NCBI GenBank assembly: GCA_963205005.1
Contig: CAUJHW010000064.1
Location: forward strand, 1-47,030
Reading direction: 5' to 3'
Length of the DNA stretch: 47,030 nucleotides
Origin: Pseudomonadota bacterium
GTDB taxonomy: Bacteria > Pseudomonadota > Alphaproteobacteria > Caulobacterales > Caulobacteraceae
Below are positions 32,540 through 41,389 of the stretch, one piece after another. Each line of letters begins with the position of its first letter. Position 1 is the first letter of the stretch. The translations under genes and the position numbers were made by a program. The notes beneath the pieces are model-generated. The model searched no databases, was not told where the DNA came from, and saw only the letters and a list, made by a program, of their open reading frames with translations.

Positions 32540-33039
32540 GCCATCGACCCCGCGGCGTCACGTATCGCCGCCACGATCTGCGGATAGGCCGAGCAGCGGC
32601 ATATGTTCCCGCTCATCCGCTCACGGATCTCGGCGTCGCTCAGAACGGGCCGGGCGCCCGCGGGCGTCTCCTGGCTGGGCACGCCGGCCTCCAGTTCCCG
32701 CAGCAGGCCGAGCGTCGAGCAGATCTGGCCCGGGGTGCAGTAGCCGCACTGGTAGGCATCCTGGGTCAGGAAGGCCGTCTGCACGGGATGCAGGGCCTCC
32801 GGCGTCCCGACGCCTTCGATGGTCGTCACCTGGTCGCCGTCGTGCATCACAGCCAGCGACAGGCACGAATTTATCCGCACTCCGTTCACCAGAACGGTGC
32901 AGGCGCCGCACTGGCCGTGGTCGCAGCCCTTCTTGGAGCCGGTGAGCCGTAAATGCTCGCGCAGCGCGTCAAGCAGGGTCGTACGCGGATCGATGTCCAG
33001 CGCCCTCGCCTGCCCGTTGACGGTTATGGTCGTCTGCAA
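32536..33039 (-). CDS. paoA-like: Aldehyde oxidoreductase 2Fe-2S subunit
   Basis: A 167-residue small subunit carrying two [2Fe-2S] clusters. The plant-type cluster uses C39, C44, C47 and C59 (CDHGQCGAC and INSC). The second cluster uses C98, C101, C147 and C149 ([11 protein letters not shown] and GNICRC). Electrons move from the Mo site through these to FAD. Unlike E. coli PaoA, no twin-arginine signal precedes the first strand, so the enzyme should be cytoplasmic. It is the first gene of the operon. Confidence 0.93.
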   Translation of the reverse strand: MQTTITVNGQARALDIDPRTTLLDALREHLRLTGSKKGCDHGQCGACTVLVNGVRINSCLSLAVMHDGDQVTTIEGVGTPEALHPVQTAFLTQDAYQCGYCTPGQICSTLGLLRELEAGVPSQETPAGARPVLSDAEIRERMSGNICRCSAYPQIVAAIRDAAGSMA

Positions 33040-33114
33040 CCCGCGTCCTCCCGGAATATACCGGCCGCGCGTCAGCGGCTCTTCGTCTGTGATTCTCTGC
33101 CGACGAAGGCGCGA

Positions 33115-33396
33115 TCAGCCTTCGCCGGGCGCCAGCGCTTTCACCGAAAGCGCGTGTACAGGCCCCGCCAGTTCCTCGGCGAGCACCCTGTAGACCATCC
33201 GCTGGCGGGCCACTTTGGCGGCGCCTGCGAAGGCCTGGGCCTCGATTGTCACGTTGAAATGGCTCTCTCCGCCCTCACGCGCGCCGGAATGGCCCGCATG
33301 TCGCCCGGAGTCGTCTTCGATCTCCAGGCGGGTCGGCTGGAAGGCCGCCTCAAGCTTGTCTTGGATCGTTTCAAATATGGCGCCCATTGGCCGCAT
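33115..33396 (-). CDS. bolA: BolA family protein
   Basis: A 93-residue BolA-like protein. It has the FETIQDKLEAAFQPTRLEIEDDS helix-strand opening, the conserved RHAGH segment, GGESHFNVTI with the family histidine, and a helix RQRMVYRVLAEEL before the final strand. BolA proteins work with monothiol glutaredoxins in iron-sulfur cluster trafficking or act as stress-response regulators. Two other methionines (33387 and 33441) are possible starts; 33396 is chosen as the best compromise. It is divergent from the J-domain gene with only about 43 bases between starts. Confidence 0.85.
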   Translation of the reverse strand: MRPMGAIFETIQDKLEAAFQPTRLEIEDDSGRHAGHSGAREGGESHFNVTIEAQAFAGAAKVARQRMVYRVLAEELAGPVHALSVKALAPGEG

Positions 33397-33439
33397 CTTC
33401 AATTCTTGCAGGGAAGTTTCTCCCCCCCATACTTGGCCC

Positions 33440-34090
33440 ATGGCCCGCGCCTTTCAATACAAGCCGAAATTCGTCGACATCCGTGTCCGTCCGCCCTCGG
33501 CGAACGACGCCTCGGAGACCGATGTCAACGCCCTGAAGCCGGGCGAGCGCGCCTGCGACCACCCCGGTTGCGGCAAGGCCGCGACTGCCCGCGCGCCAAA
33601 GGCCCGCGACATGCTGCACGAGCACTACTGGTTCTGTCAGCCGCATGCGGCCGAGTACAATCGCAACTGGAATTTCTTCGCCGGTCTGTCCGAAGCCGAG
33701 ATTCGCCGTCGCCAGACCGACGAGATCATGACCGGCGGCCGGCCCACCTGGGACATGAAGGCCAGCCGCACGTCGCGTGAGGCCGCCGCCTTCGCCGCCA
33801 AGTTCGGCAAGGGCCAGGGCTATCGCGACCCCTTCGGCATGTTCGGCGGCGCCGGCCAGCGCGCGCCCGAGCCCGAGGCGCGCCGGGTGGGCAAGATCGA
33901 ACGCAACGCCCTGGCCGATCTCGACCTGGACGAAACCGCCGACGGTCCGAAGATCCGCGCCCGATACACCGAACTGGTCCGCCGCCTTCACCCCGACGCC
34001 AACAACGGCGACCGGTCCGGCGAGCACCGTCTGCAGCGGGTGATCCGCGCCTACCAGGTGCTGCGGAAGATGGGGATGGTCGGCGGATAG
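33440..34090 (+). CDS. J-domain-containing protein
   Basis: A 216-residue protein with a C-terminal J domain in which the HPD tripeptide is at 184-186 (RRLHPDANNGDRSG), followed by a helix ending LRKMGM. The N-terminal 60 residues carry a conserved short cysteine/histidine motif (GERACDHPGCGKAA, FCQPHAAEYN) that looks like a zinc-binding knuckle. The middle is helical. It likely recruits DnaK to a specific client. The family is common in alphaproteobacteria and often sits beside bolA. The ATG is at 33440, and its 3' end lies 3 bases from the convergent MFS gene. Confidence 0.88.
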   Translation: MARAFQYKPKFVDIRVRPPSANDASETDVNALKPGERACDHPGCGKAATARAPKARDMLHEHYWFCQPHAAEYNRNWNFFAGLSEAEIRRRQTDEIMTGGRPTWDMKASRTSREAAAFAAKFGKGQGYRDPFGMFGGAGQRAPEPEARRVGKIERNALADLDLDETADGPKIRARYTELVRRLHPDANNGDRSGEHRLQRVIRAYQVLRKMGMVGG

Positions 34091-34093
34091 GCC

Positions 34094-35389
34094 TCATCCG
34101 GCCTGCGGGACCGCCTCGTCCAGATGGCGCAGCCGGGACAGGAGCGCCACCGAGCCCACGATCGCGAACATCCCCAGGCCCGGGAAGAGGATTGCCGCAT
34201 GGGGTCCGATGGCATGGGCCAGAACGCCGTAGACCACAGCGCCCGCCGGCGCGCCGCCCATCATCCCCAGGGTGAAGATCGACAGCACGCGCGCGACCTT
34301 GTCCGGTGGGGCGTACTGCTGGACAAGGCTGCGACCCAGCGTCATGGCGACCCCACCGCCCAGGCCCCAGACGAAGTTCAGTCCGCACAGCAGCCAGAAC
34401 GGCATCGGAATGGCGCAAAGCACCAGCACGGAGGCCCCGGTCAGAAGTGCGGCGAGATAGGTCGCGCCCTTGCGTCGCACGTGGCCGAGACGCAGAAGCA
34501 AGCTGGCCGAGATCATCGAGCCCACCCAGAAGACCAGATTGAAGATCCCGAGCGCCGTCGCGATCCGGGTCCGGTCAGCTCCGACAAGGTCGCTCGGGAA
34601 ATAGGTCTGAACGATCAGAGGCAGCAGCACGGCGAAAGCGCCCATGAAGCAGATCCCCATGCCGATGCTGCAAAGGATGACCGGGCCGATCACCGGCGAG
34701 GCGATCGTCGCCTGGAAGCCTCCGCCAATCTCGCCGGCCATGAACCGGAGCGCGCCGCCGGCGCGAATCCGGGGAGGTCCGGCCGGTCGGGGCCGGATGC
34801 GCATGGCCGCGACCGCCGCCGAGCCCATCAGCAGAGCCTGGCCGAAGAGCAGGCCGGGAATGCCGAGCAAGGGCGCCAGGGTCGCCAGTCCCATGCCCAG
34901 GATCTGGCCTCCGAACTGGGCCAGGGACGCGAAGGCCACCGCCTGGTGAACTCCCCCCGGCGCGACCCGGTTGAGCAGTGAATCGCGGGCCGGGGTCACG
35001 AACGCGCCGATGGTCCCGATGATGAGCGCATAGGCGATCATCAGCCCGTACGTGAGCCGTCCCCCGGCCACGAAGACCCCGAGCCCGACAAACGCCAGCG
35101 CGCACATGGCGCACCCGACAAGCACGGTCCGCCGCGTGTCGCTCCGGTCGGCGACGAAGCCGCCGATCAGAATCAGGAGCACGGTCGGCAACTGCATCGA
35201 CATCTGGGCCAGGCCGAAGCGAATCTCGTCTTCGCGAAGCACCACCCGGACAAGATAAGGGAACAGCACCATCTGCAGCCCGAACGCCAGGAACCAGGCG
35301 CCCTGGGTGAAGAGGTAGCTGGCGAAGCCGGTCGCGGTGACGGGCGGCCCAGCCGCCGATCCGGATCCTTCGTCCTGCGCGACAGACAT
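34094..35389 (-). CDS. MFS transporter
   Basis: A 431-residue major facilitator superfamily permease with about twelve hydrophobic helices. The motif-A-like loop GGFVADRSDTRRTVLVG sits after helix 2, which is typical of the superfamily. A second, weaker one is LLLRLGHVRRKGA in the second half. The N-terminus before SYLFTQGAWFLAFGLQM is cytoplasmic and disordered. Substrate is unknown; its location next to the Baeyer-Villiger monooxygenase gene suggests import or export of its substrate, but the two are divergent. ATG at 35389 is preferred over the longer frame because of the lack of hydrophobic or conserved sequence upstream. Confidence 0.85.
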   Translation of the reverse strand: MSVAQDEGSGSAAGPPVTATGFASYLFTQGAWFLAFGLQMVLFPYLVRVVLREDEIRFGLAQMSMQLPTVLLILIGGFVADRSDTRRTVLVGCAMCALAFVGLGVFVAGGRLTYGLMIAYALIIGTIGAFVTPARDSLLNRVAPGGVHQAVAFASLAQFGGQILGMGLATLAPLLGIPGLLFGQALLMGSAAVAAMRIRPRPAGPPRIRAGGALRFMAGEIGGGFQATIASPVIGPVILCSIGMGICFMGAFAVLLPLIVQTYFPSDLVGADRTRIATALGIFNLVFWVGSMISASLLLRLGHVRRKGATYLAALLTGASVLVLCAIPMPFWLLCGLNFVWGLGGGVAMTLGRSLVQQYAPPDKVARVLSIFTLGMMGGAPAGAVVYGVLAHAIGPHAAILFPGLGMFAIVGSVALLSRLRHLDEAVPQAG

Positions 35390-35577
35390 GGCGTTGCATC
35401 TCCCCTGCCACGATGCCGCCCCCAAGGCGGGCGCTGGCGTGCCCTGGTCCCGTTCTAGCCCGACCCACGCGCGTTGCAGGAGTCCCTTCCGCAGCCTTTG
35501 GCGCTTGCGCACGAAAGTCCTGCACGGCCCGGCAAGTGGGCTATGGTTGGCAAAACAGGGTGTGAGGACGCGCAGGC

Positions 35578-37200
35578 ATGGCGACGGGGGCGACAATGGA
35601 ATCCTATGATGCAGTGATCGTGGGCGCCGGGTTTTCCGGGCTCTACATGCTTCACAGGCTGCGGGCCCAGGGCCTGACGGCGCGGGTCTACGAGGCCGGA
35701 ACCGGCGTCGGCGGCACCTGGTACTGGAACCGCTACCCGGGCGCCCGGGTGGACATCGAAAGCCAGGAGTATTCCTACTCGTTCTCGCCCGAACTCGACG
35801 CCGAATGGCAGTGGAGCGAGCGCTACGCGACCCAGCCGGAACTGCTGCGCTACCTGAACCACGTGGCCGACCGCTTCGACCTGCGGCGCGACATCCAGCT
35901 GGAGACCCGGGTCGAGACGGCCCGGTTCGACGAGGCCTCCAATCGCTGGACGGTCACCACCGACCGCGGCGAGACCATCACCGGCCGCTATTGCGTGATG
36001 GCCACCGGCTGCCTTTCGGTGACCAACGAGCCGCAGTTCCCGGGGGTGGACAGTTTCAAGGGCCCCAGCTGGCACACCGGCCGCTGGCCGCGAGACGGCG
36101 TCGACTTCACCGGCCAGCGCGTCGGCGTGATCGGCACCGGCTCGTCGGCCATCCAGTCGATTCCGCTGATCGCCGACCAGGCGGCCCAGGTCACTGTCTT
36201 CCAGCGCACGCCTAACTTCAGCGTCCCGGCGCATAACGGACCGGTGGACCCGGCCGTCGCGAAGGACTGGGCCGAGAACCGCGCCCAGCGCCGCGCCGAG
36301 GCGCGCGAGGCCGGCTTCGGTATCCGCATGGTCGACGGTCAGGAAGCCTTCGCCAAGGAGGCCACGCCGGAGGAACGCCGCGCGGCCTACGAGGCGCGCT
36401 GGGCTATCGGCGGCTTCGCCCTGCTTGGAGCCTACGGAGACCTGATCACCGACCTGGAGGCCAACGCCACGGCGGTGGAATTCGTGGCCGACAAGATCCG
36501 CTCGATCGTGAAGGACCCGGCGACGGCGGAGAAGCTGGTTCCGAAGACCTTCCCGATCGGCTCGAAGCGCCTTTGCGTCGACACCGGCTACTACGACAGC
36601 TTCAACCGCGACAACGTCAGCCTGGTGGACCTGCGCGAGGAGCCCATCGAGGCCATCGTCCCCACTGGCATCCAGACCGCGCACGAGACCTACGAAGTGG
36701 ACGCCATCGTCTATGCCATCGGCTACGACGCCATGACCGGGGCGCTGGGAAAGATCGACATCCGGGGTCGTGGCGGCGCGACGCTGAAAGACCGCTGGGC
36801 GGGTGGACCGGGCACCTATCTGGGCCTGATGGTCGCCGGGTTCCCGAACCTGTTCATCGTCACCGGCCCCGGCAGCCCCTCGGTGCTGTGCAACATGGCC
36901 GTCGCCATCGAACAGCACGTGGAATGGATCTCGGACTGCATCGGCTATCTGTCCGGCCGGCAGCTGGGGGCCATCGAGGCCACGCAGGCGGCCCAGGACG
37001 AATGGGTCGCCCACGTCAACGAGGTGGCCGACACCACGGTCTATCCCCTGGCCAACTCCTGGTACATCGGCGCGAACATCCCCGGTAAGCCACGGGTGTT
37101 CATGCCCTACATCGGCGGGTTCCCGGTCTACCGCGACAAGTGCAACGCGGTCGCCGCCAACGGCTACGAGGGCTTCACGGTCTCGTCGGACGCGCGGTGA
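35578..37200 (+). CDS. Baeyer-Villiger flavin monooxygenase
   Basis: A 540-residue FAD/NADPH monooxygenase. The FAD site is GAGFSG near the N-terminus, with VGGTWYWNRYPGARVD. The family fingerprint FKGPSWHTGRWP is at 160-171. The NADPH Rossmann motif is GVIGTGSSA. These fit type I Baeyer-Villiger enzymes such as cyclohexanone monooxygenase, which turn ketones into esters or lactones. The second Met at residue 7 (MESYD) could be the true start. The Nudix gene overlaps its stop (GTGA). Acyl-CoA synthetase and a lactonase-like hydrolase gene follow in the same direction. Confidence 0.93.
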   Translation: MATGATMESYDAVIVGAGFSGLYMLHRLRAQGLTARVYEAGTGVGGTWYWNRYPGARVDIESQEYSYSFSPELDAEWQWSERYATQPELLRYLNHVADRFDLRRDIQLETRVETARFDEASNRWTVTTDRGETITGRYCVMATGCLSVTNEPQFPGVDSFKGPSWHTGRWPRDGVDFTGQRVGVIGTGSSAIQSIPLIADQAAQVTVFQRTPNFSVPAHNGPVDPAVAKDWAENRAQRRAEAREAGFGIRMVDGQEAFAKEATPEERRAAYEARWAIGGFALLGAYGDLITDLEANATAVEFVADKIRSIVKDPATAEKLVPKTFPIGSKRLCVDTGYYDSFNRDNVSLVDLREEPIEAIVPTGIQTAHETYEVDAIVYAIGYDAMTGALGKIDIRGRGGATLKDRWAGGPGTYLGLMVAGFPNLFIVTGPGSPSVLCNMAVAIEQHVEWISDCIGYLSGRQLGAIEATQAAQDEWVAHVNEVADTTVYPLANSWYIGANIPGKPRVFMPYIGGFPVYRDKCNAVAANGYEGFTVSSDAR

Positions 37201-37823
37201 CCTGGACCGCGCTTTCGCCGTCTGAACTCCGGGCCCGGATCGCGGAGAACCTCGAGGGCTTCGCCCGCCGGGAGATCGCGGCGGCGGACCGGCGGCTGGC
37301 CGCGGTGGCCATCGTCGTCTCGCCCTACCGGCGCGCGCCCACGTTCATCCTCACCCGCCGGGCGCTGACCATGCGGCGCAACGCCGGCAACTATGCCCTG
37401 CCCGGCGGCAACCTCGAGGCCGGCGAGGACGTAATCGAGGCGGCGCGGCGCGAGACGGCCGAGGAACTGGGCGTCCGCCTCGACCGCTCCGCCGCCATCG
37501 GCCTGCTGGACGACTTTGTCACCCTGGGCGGGCATCGGGTCACGCCGGTGGTGTTCTGGTCCGACAGCGTGCTGGCGCTCTCGCCCGACCCCGTCGAGGT
37601 CCACGCCGCCTGGCGCATCCGGCTCGCCGAGCTGGACCATCCGGGCTCCCCGCGCCGGCAGAGCCACGGCGGCAGCGCTGACCCGATCCTGCAGATGCGG
37701 CTGCGCGGCTCCTGGATCAACGCGCCCACCGCGGCCTGGATCTACCAGTTCCGCGAGGTGGCCCTGCACGGCCGCCCGACCCGGCTGGACGGCGTGGGCC
37801 AGCCCGAGTGGACGCGGGGGTGA
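37197..37823 (+). CDS. Nudix hydrolase
   Basis: A 208-residue Nudix protein, most like CoA pyrophosphatase (NudL). The Nudix box spans residues 71-93 (GNLEAGEDVIEAARRETAEE), matching G-x5-E-x7-RE-U-x-EE-x-G-U with a Thr at the U position. Upstream is RRALTMRRNAGNYALPGG, which resembles the NudL-type LTxR...HxGxxxFPGG with changes. The start is GTG at 37197, overlapping the monooxygenase stop, because no closer ATG exists. Function is hydrolysis of a nucleoside diphosphate linked to another group; CoA turnover would suit the neighbouring acyl-CoA synthetase. Confidence 0.85.
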   Translation: MTWTALSPSELRARIAENLEGFARREIAAADRRLAAVAIVVSPYRRAPTFILTRRALTMRRNAGNYALPGGNLEAGEDVIEAARRETAEELGVRLDRSAAIGLLDDFVTLGGHRVTPVVFWSDSVLALSPDPVEVHAAWRIRLAELDHPGSPRRQSHGGSADPILQMRLRGSWINAPTAAWIYQFREVALHGRPTRLDGVGQPEWTRG

Positions 37824-37876
37824 CAGGTGCGCCGCCGTCCCCCAGGTTGCGGGAGAAGAAGCCGGAGGACACCCGC

Positions 37877-38719
37877 ATGTCGCTGAGAACACTTGCTGCC
37901 GCCCTCGCGGTGTCCCTGGGACTTGCCGGCCAGGCGTCCGCGGCCGCCAAGCCGGATATCCGCCTCTACGCGATGGACTGCGGCCGCCTGACCATGGCCA
38001 ATGCCGACGGCTTCGCAGACGACGGCGCCTACAAGGGCGTTTCGGCTACGATGGTCGTGCCCTGCTACCTGATCCGGCATCCCAAGGGCGATCTTGTCTG
38101 GGACACCGGGGTGCCGCAGTCGATCGCCGACAGTCCGGGCGGGACCGCGCCCGGCGGCATCACCGTAACCCGCAAGCTCACCGACCAGCTGAAGCAGCTA
38201 GGCCTCACGCCGGCCGACATCGAGTACCTGTCGATCTCGCACGGCCACTTCGACCATATCGGCAACGCCGGCCTGTTCGCGGCCAGCACCTGGATCGTCG
38301 ACGCCGACGAGCGCGCTCACGCCTTCCGGCCGCAGGCCCGCGCCGACGTCAAGGGCTTCGCTGCCTATTCGGCGCTGGAATCGGCGAAGACGGTGCTGAT
38401 CGAAGGCGACGGCGACTACGACGTGTTCGGCGACGGGTCGGTGACGATCATCCAGACCCCCGGACACACGCCGGGTCACACGGTGCTGCTGGTGCGGCTG
38501 GCCAAGGCCGGGCCCGTGCTCCTTACCGGCGACATGTGGCACATCGCACAGAGCCGGGCCGCGCGACGCGTGCCGCGTTTCAACTTCGATCGCGCCAGAA
38601 CGCTCGCCAGCATGGACAGGGTCGAAGCCGTGGCGAAGGCCACGGGCGCCCGGGTGATCCTGGAACATGTGCCGGCCGATTTCGATTCGCTGCCCAAGTT
38701 CCCTCAGCCGCTGCGATAG
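37877..38719 (+). CDS. Secreted metallo-beta-lactamase fold hydrolase, AHL-lactonase-like
   Basis: A 280-residue protein with a signal peptide (residues 1-22, AAALAVSLGLAGQASA). The metal site HGHFDH is at 122-127 in SHGHFDHIGN. The second histidine is in QTPGHTPGHTVLL, and the bridging Asp in LLTGDMWH. The start LYAMDCGRL and PCYLIRHPKGDLVWDTG match N-acyl-homoserine-lactone lactonase-like members. It may hydrolyse lactones, and could open lactones made by the neighbouring Baeyer-Villiger enzyme if both meet the substrate. GGAGG at 37864-37868 supports the ATG. Confidence 0.87.
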   Translation: MSLRTLAAALAVSLGLAGQASAAAKPDIRLYAMDCGRLTMANADGFADDGAYKGVSATMVVPCYLIRHPKGDLVWDTGVPQSIADSPGGTAPGGITVTRKLTDQLKQLGLTPADIEYLSISHGHFDHIGNAGLFAASTWIVDADERAHAFRPQARADVKGFAAYSALESAKTVLIEGDGDYDVFGDGSVTIIQTPGHTPGHTVLLVRLAKAGPVLLTGDMWHIAQSRAARRVPRFNFDRARTLASMDRVEAVAKATGARVILEHVPADFDSLPKFPQPLR

Positions 38720-38768
38720 GGCTAAGCTCACATCGCGCACCGGTCAGAGTGCGGCGGGACGGAACACC

Positions 38769-40310
38769 ATGGGCGATCTCATCAGCGGCGGGCGGCGGCT
38801 CGACACGGCGGACATGCAGGCGCGCGCCGCGCGGGCGGCCAGCGGGCTGGCCAGCCTGGGCATCGGCCCGGGCGACACCGTGGCGCTCTACCTGCGCAAC
38901 GACTTCCCGTTCTTCGAGGCCAGCGCGGCGGCCGGCCTGCTGGGCGCCTATCCCACGCCGGTCAACTGGCACTACACGGTCGCCGAGGCGCGCTACCTGT
39001 TCGAGAACTCAGGCGCCAAGGCCATCGTCATCCACGCCGACCTGATCGGGCCGATCCGCGAGGCCCTGCCCGCTGGCGTGCCGGTGCTGGTGGTCCCGAC
39101 CCCGCCGGAAATCGTCGCGGCCTACGGCGTATCCGCCGAAGCCGCCGCCGCGCCGGCCGGTTCGCTGGTGTGGGACACCTGGCTCGAGGGCTTCGAGCCG
39201 CTGGCCGACACCGGCGTCGCCGCGCCGGGGACCATCATCTACACCTCGGGCACGACCGGACATCCCAAGGGCGTGCGCCGGAGGCCCCCGACGCCCGAAC
39301 AGGCCGCCCTGACCGCGACGCTGCTGGGCCGGGCCTTCGGGTTCTCGAGCCACGGCCCGCCCGAGGAGATCGTCACCGTGGTCACCGGCCCGATGTATCA
39401 CTCGGCGCCCAACGCCTATGGCCTGGCGGCGGCCCGGCTGGGCGGAACGGTGATCCTGCAGCCGCGCTTCGAGGCGGAGGACCTGCTGGCGCTGATCCAG
39501 TCCCACAGGGTCACGCACCTGCACATGGTGCCGATCATGTTCAACCGGCTGCTGAAGCTGCCCGACGACGTCCGCCGGAAGTACGACCTGTCGTCGCTGA
39601 AGTTCGTCGTCCACGCCGCGGCCCCCTGCCCGCCACCGATCAAGCGGGCGATGATCGACTGGTGGGGTCCGGTGATCACCGAGTACTACGGCTCCACCGA
39701 GGTCTCGGCGGTGACGTTCTGCACCTCCGAGGAATGGCTGGCCCATCCGGGCACCGTGGGCCGACCGTGGCCGGAATCCGATGTTCGTGTGATCGACGCC
39801 GATGGAAACGAGCTGCCGCAGGGCGAGATCGGCGAGGTGGTGGCGCGAACCCGGGGCATCAGCGACTTCACCTACCACGGCGATGACCAGAAGCGCCGCG
39901 ACGCCGAGAAGGCCGGACTGATCGCGCCGGGCGACATCGGCTACTTCGACAGGGACGGGTTCCTGTATCTCTGCGATCGAGCCAAGGACATGATCATTTC
40001 CGGCGGCGTGAACATCTACCCCGCCGAGATCGAGGCCGAGCTTCTCAAGATGCCCGGCGTGGCCGACTGCGCCGTGTTCGGTATCCCGGACGAGGAATTC
40101 GGCGAGGCGATCTGCGCCTTCGTCCAGCCCAGCCCCGGCGCCGAGCTCGACGAGGCCGGCGTCAAGGCGTGGCTCCGCGCCAACGTGGCGGGCTACAAGG
40201 TCCCCCGGCGGGTCGAGCTGGCGGCCGACCTGCCCCGCGAGGACTCGGGCAAGATCTTCAAGCGCAAGCTTCGCGAGCCCTTCTGGGCCGGTCTGGAGCG
40301 GCGGATCTAG
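38769..40310 (+). CDS. Acyl-CoA synthetase (AMP-forming)
   Basis: A 513-residue ANL-superfamily enzyme. The phosphate-binding loop is IIYTSGTTGHPKGV. The middle motif is TEYYGSTEVSAVTFC, then GDIGYFDRDGFLYLCDR and the hinge before MIISGGVNIYPAEIE. The catalytic lysine is in SGKIFKRKLRE at the C-terminus. It activates a carboxylic acid to its CoA thioester; the acid is unknown but likely a product of the preceding oxidation steps. ATG at 38769 is the first in-frame Met with family similarity. Confidence 0.93.
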   Translation: MGDLISGGRRLDTADMQARAARAASGLASLGIGPGDTVALYLRNDFPFFEASAAAGLLGAYPTPVNWHYTVAEARYLFENSGAKAIVIHADLIGPIREALPAGVPVLVVPTPPEIVAAYGVSAEAAAAPAGSLVWDTWLEGFEPLADTGVAAPGTIIYTSGTTGHPKGVRRRPPTPEQAALTATLLGRAFGFSSHGPPEEIVTVVTGPMYHSAPNAYGLAAARLGGTVILQPRFEAEDLLALIQSHRVTHLHMVPIMFNRLLKLPDDVRRKYDLSSLKFVVHAAAPCPPPIKRAMIDWWGPVITEYYGSTEVSAVTFCTSEEWLAHPGTVGRPWPESDVRVIDADGNELPQGEIGEVVARTRGISDFTYHGDDQKRRDAEKAGLIAPGDIGYFDRDGFLYLCDRAKDMIISGGVNIYPAEIEAELLKMPGVADCAVFGIPDEEFGEAICAFVQPSPGAELDEAGVKAWLRANVAGYKVPRRVELAADLPREDSGKIFKRKLREPFWAGLERRI

Positions 40311-40345
40311 TCGGCGACGGACGCGGCGGCCGTACGAGCCTGCGC

Positions 40346-41341
40346 CTATTCGCCGGGCATCCGCTCCGTATCGACCGAGGCCTGGAGGGCTGGCGGATAA
40401 CGCGAGCCGCTCACCGTCGAGCCGTTCACCATTTCGTCGACCTTTGCGACCGTTTCCGCCGAGAGGGAGATGTCCGCCGCCGCGGCGTTCTCGAGCATGT
40501 GCTCCGGGCTTGTGGTGCCGGGGATCGAGACCAGCGCCGGGTCCTTGGCCATCAGCCAGGCCAGGCACAGCTGCGCTGGGGTGCAGCCGGCGTCCTTCGC
40601 CAGCGCCTCGAAGCGCGCCAGCAGCCGCAGGTTGGCGGCGAAAGCCTCGCCCTGGAAACGCGGCATCGCCGCACGCATGTCGCCCTCAGCGAAGTCGGCG
40701 CTGCGGGCTCCGCCCGCCAGGAAGCCCCGCCCAACCGGAGAGAACGCCACGAAGGTGACGTCCAGCTCATGGCAGGCGTCCAGGACCGCGATCTCGGGAT
40801 TGCGGGTCCAGGGCGAGTACTCGGTCTGCAGGGCCGCGATCGGATGGACCGCGCAGGCGCGCCGCAGGGTCGCAGCCGACACCTCTGAGAGGCCGATGCT
40901 GCGGATCTTGCCGGCCTGGACCAGCTCGGCCAGCGCGCCAACGCTGTCCTCGATCGGCACGGCCTTGTCCCAGCGGTGCAGGTAGTAGAGGTCGATGACG
41001 TCGGTCTGGAGGCGGCGCAGGCTGACGTCGCAAAGCGCCTTGATGGTCTCGGGCCGACCGTCGATGCCGCGCTTCGTGCCGGTCGCATCCGTGATGCCGC
41101 ACTTGGAGGCCAGCACGAACTCGGAGCGGCGGGGACCGAGCACCTCGCCGACCAGTGTCTCGTTGTGGCCCAGGCCGTAGACGGCGGCGGTGTCAAAGAA
41201 AGTGTAGCCGGCGTCCAGCGCGCCCAGCAGCACCTGTTCGGCCTGCCGGCGTTCCGTCGCCGGGCCATAGCCGTGGCTTAGCCCCATGCACCCCAGGCCG
41301 ATGGCCGAAACCTCGAACGGACCGATACGGCGCGTCTGCAT
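40346..41341 (-). CDS. Aldo/keto reductase
   Basis: A 331-residue TIM-barrel NADPH-dependent oxidoreductase. Conserved catalytic elements are GYTFFDTAAVYG (Asp and Tyr), VLASKCG (Lys) and YYLHRWD (His). The N-terminus IGPFEVSAIGLGCMGLS and the C-terminal SIPGTTSPEHMLENAAAADISLS are typical of the AKR11/13-like bacterial group. Substrate is unknown. It is convergent with the acyl-CoA synthetase gene, about 35 bases from its stop. Confidence 0.93.
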   Translation of the reverse strand: MQTRRIGPFEVSAIGLGCMGLSHGYGPATERRQAEQVLLGALDAGYTFFDTAAVYGLGHNETLVGEVLGPRRSEFVLASKCGITDATGTKRGIDGRPETIKALCDVSLRRLQTDVIDLYYLHRWDKAVPIEDSVGALAELVQAGKIRSIGLSEVSAATLRRACAVHPIAALQTEYSPWTRNPEIAVLDACHELDVTFVAFSPVGRGFLAGGARSADFAEGDMRAAMPRFQGEAFAANLRLLARFEALAKDAGCTPAQLCLAWLMAKDPALVSIPGTTSPEHMLENAAAADISLSAETVAKVDEMVNGSTVSGSRYPPALQASVDTERMPGE

Positions 41342-41389
41342 GTGCGTCTCCCTGTGCGGGGGCGAAAGACGACGGCGGAGGGCGGAGCG

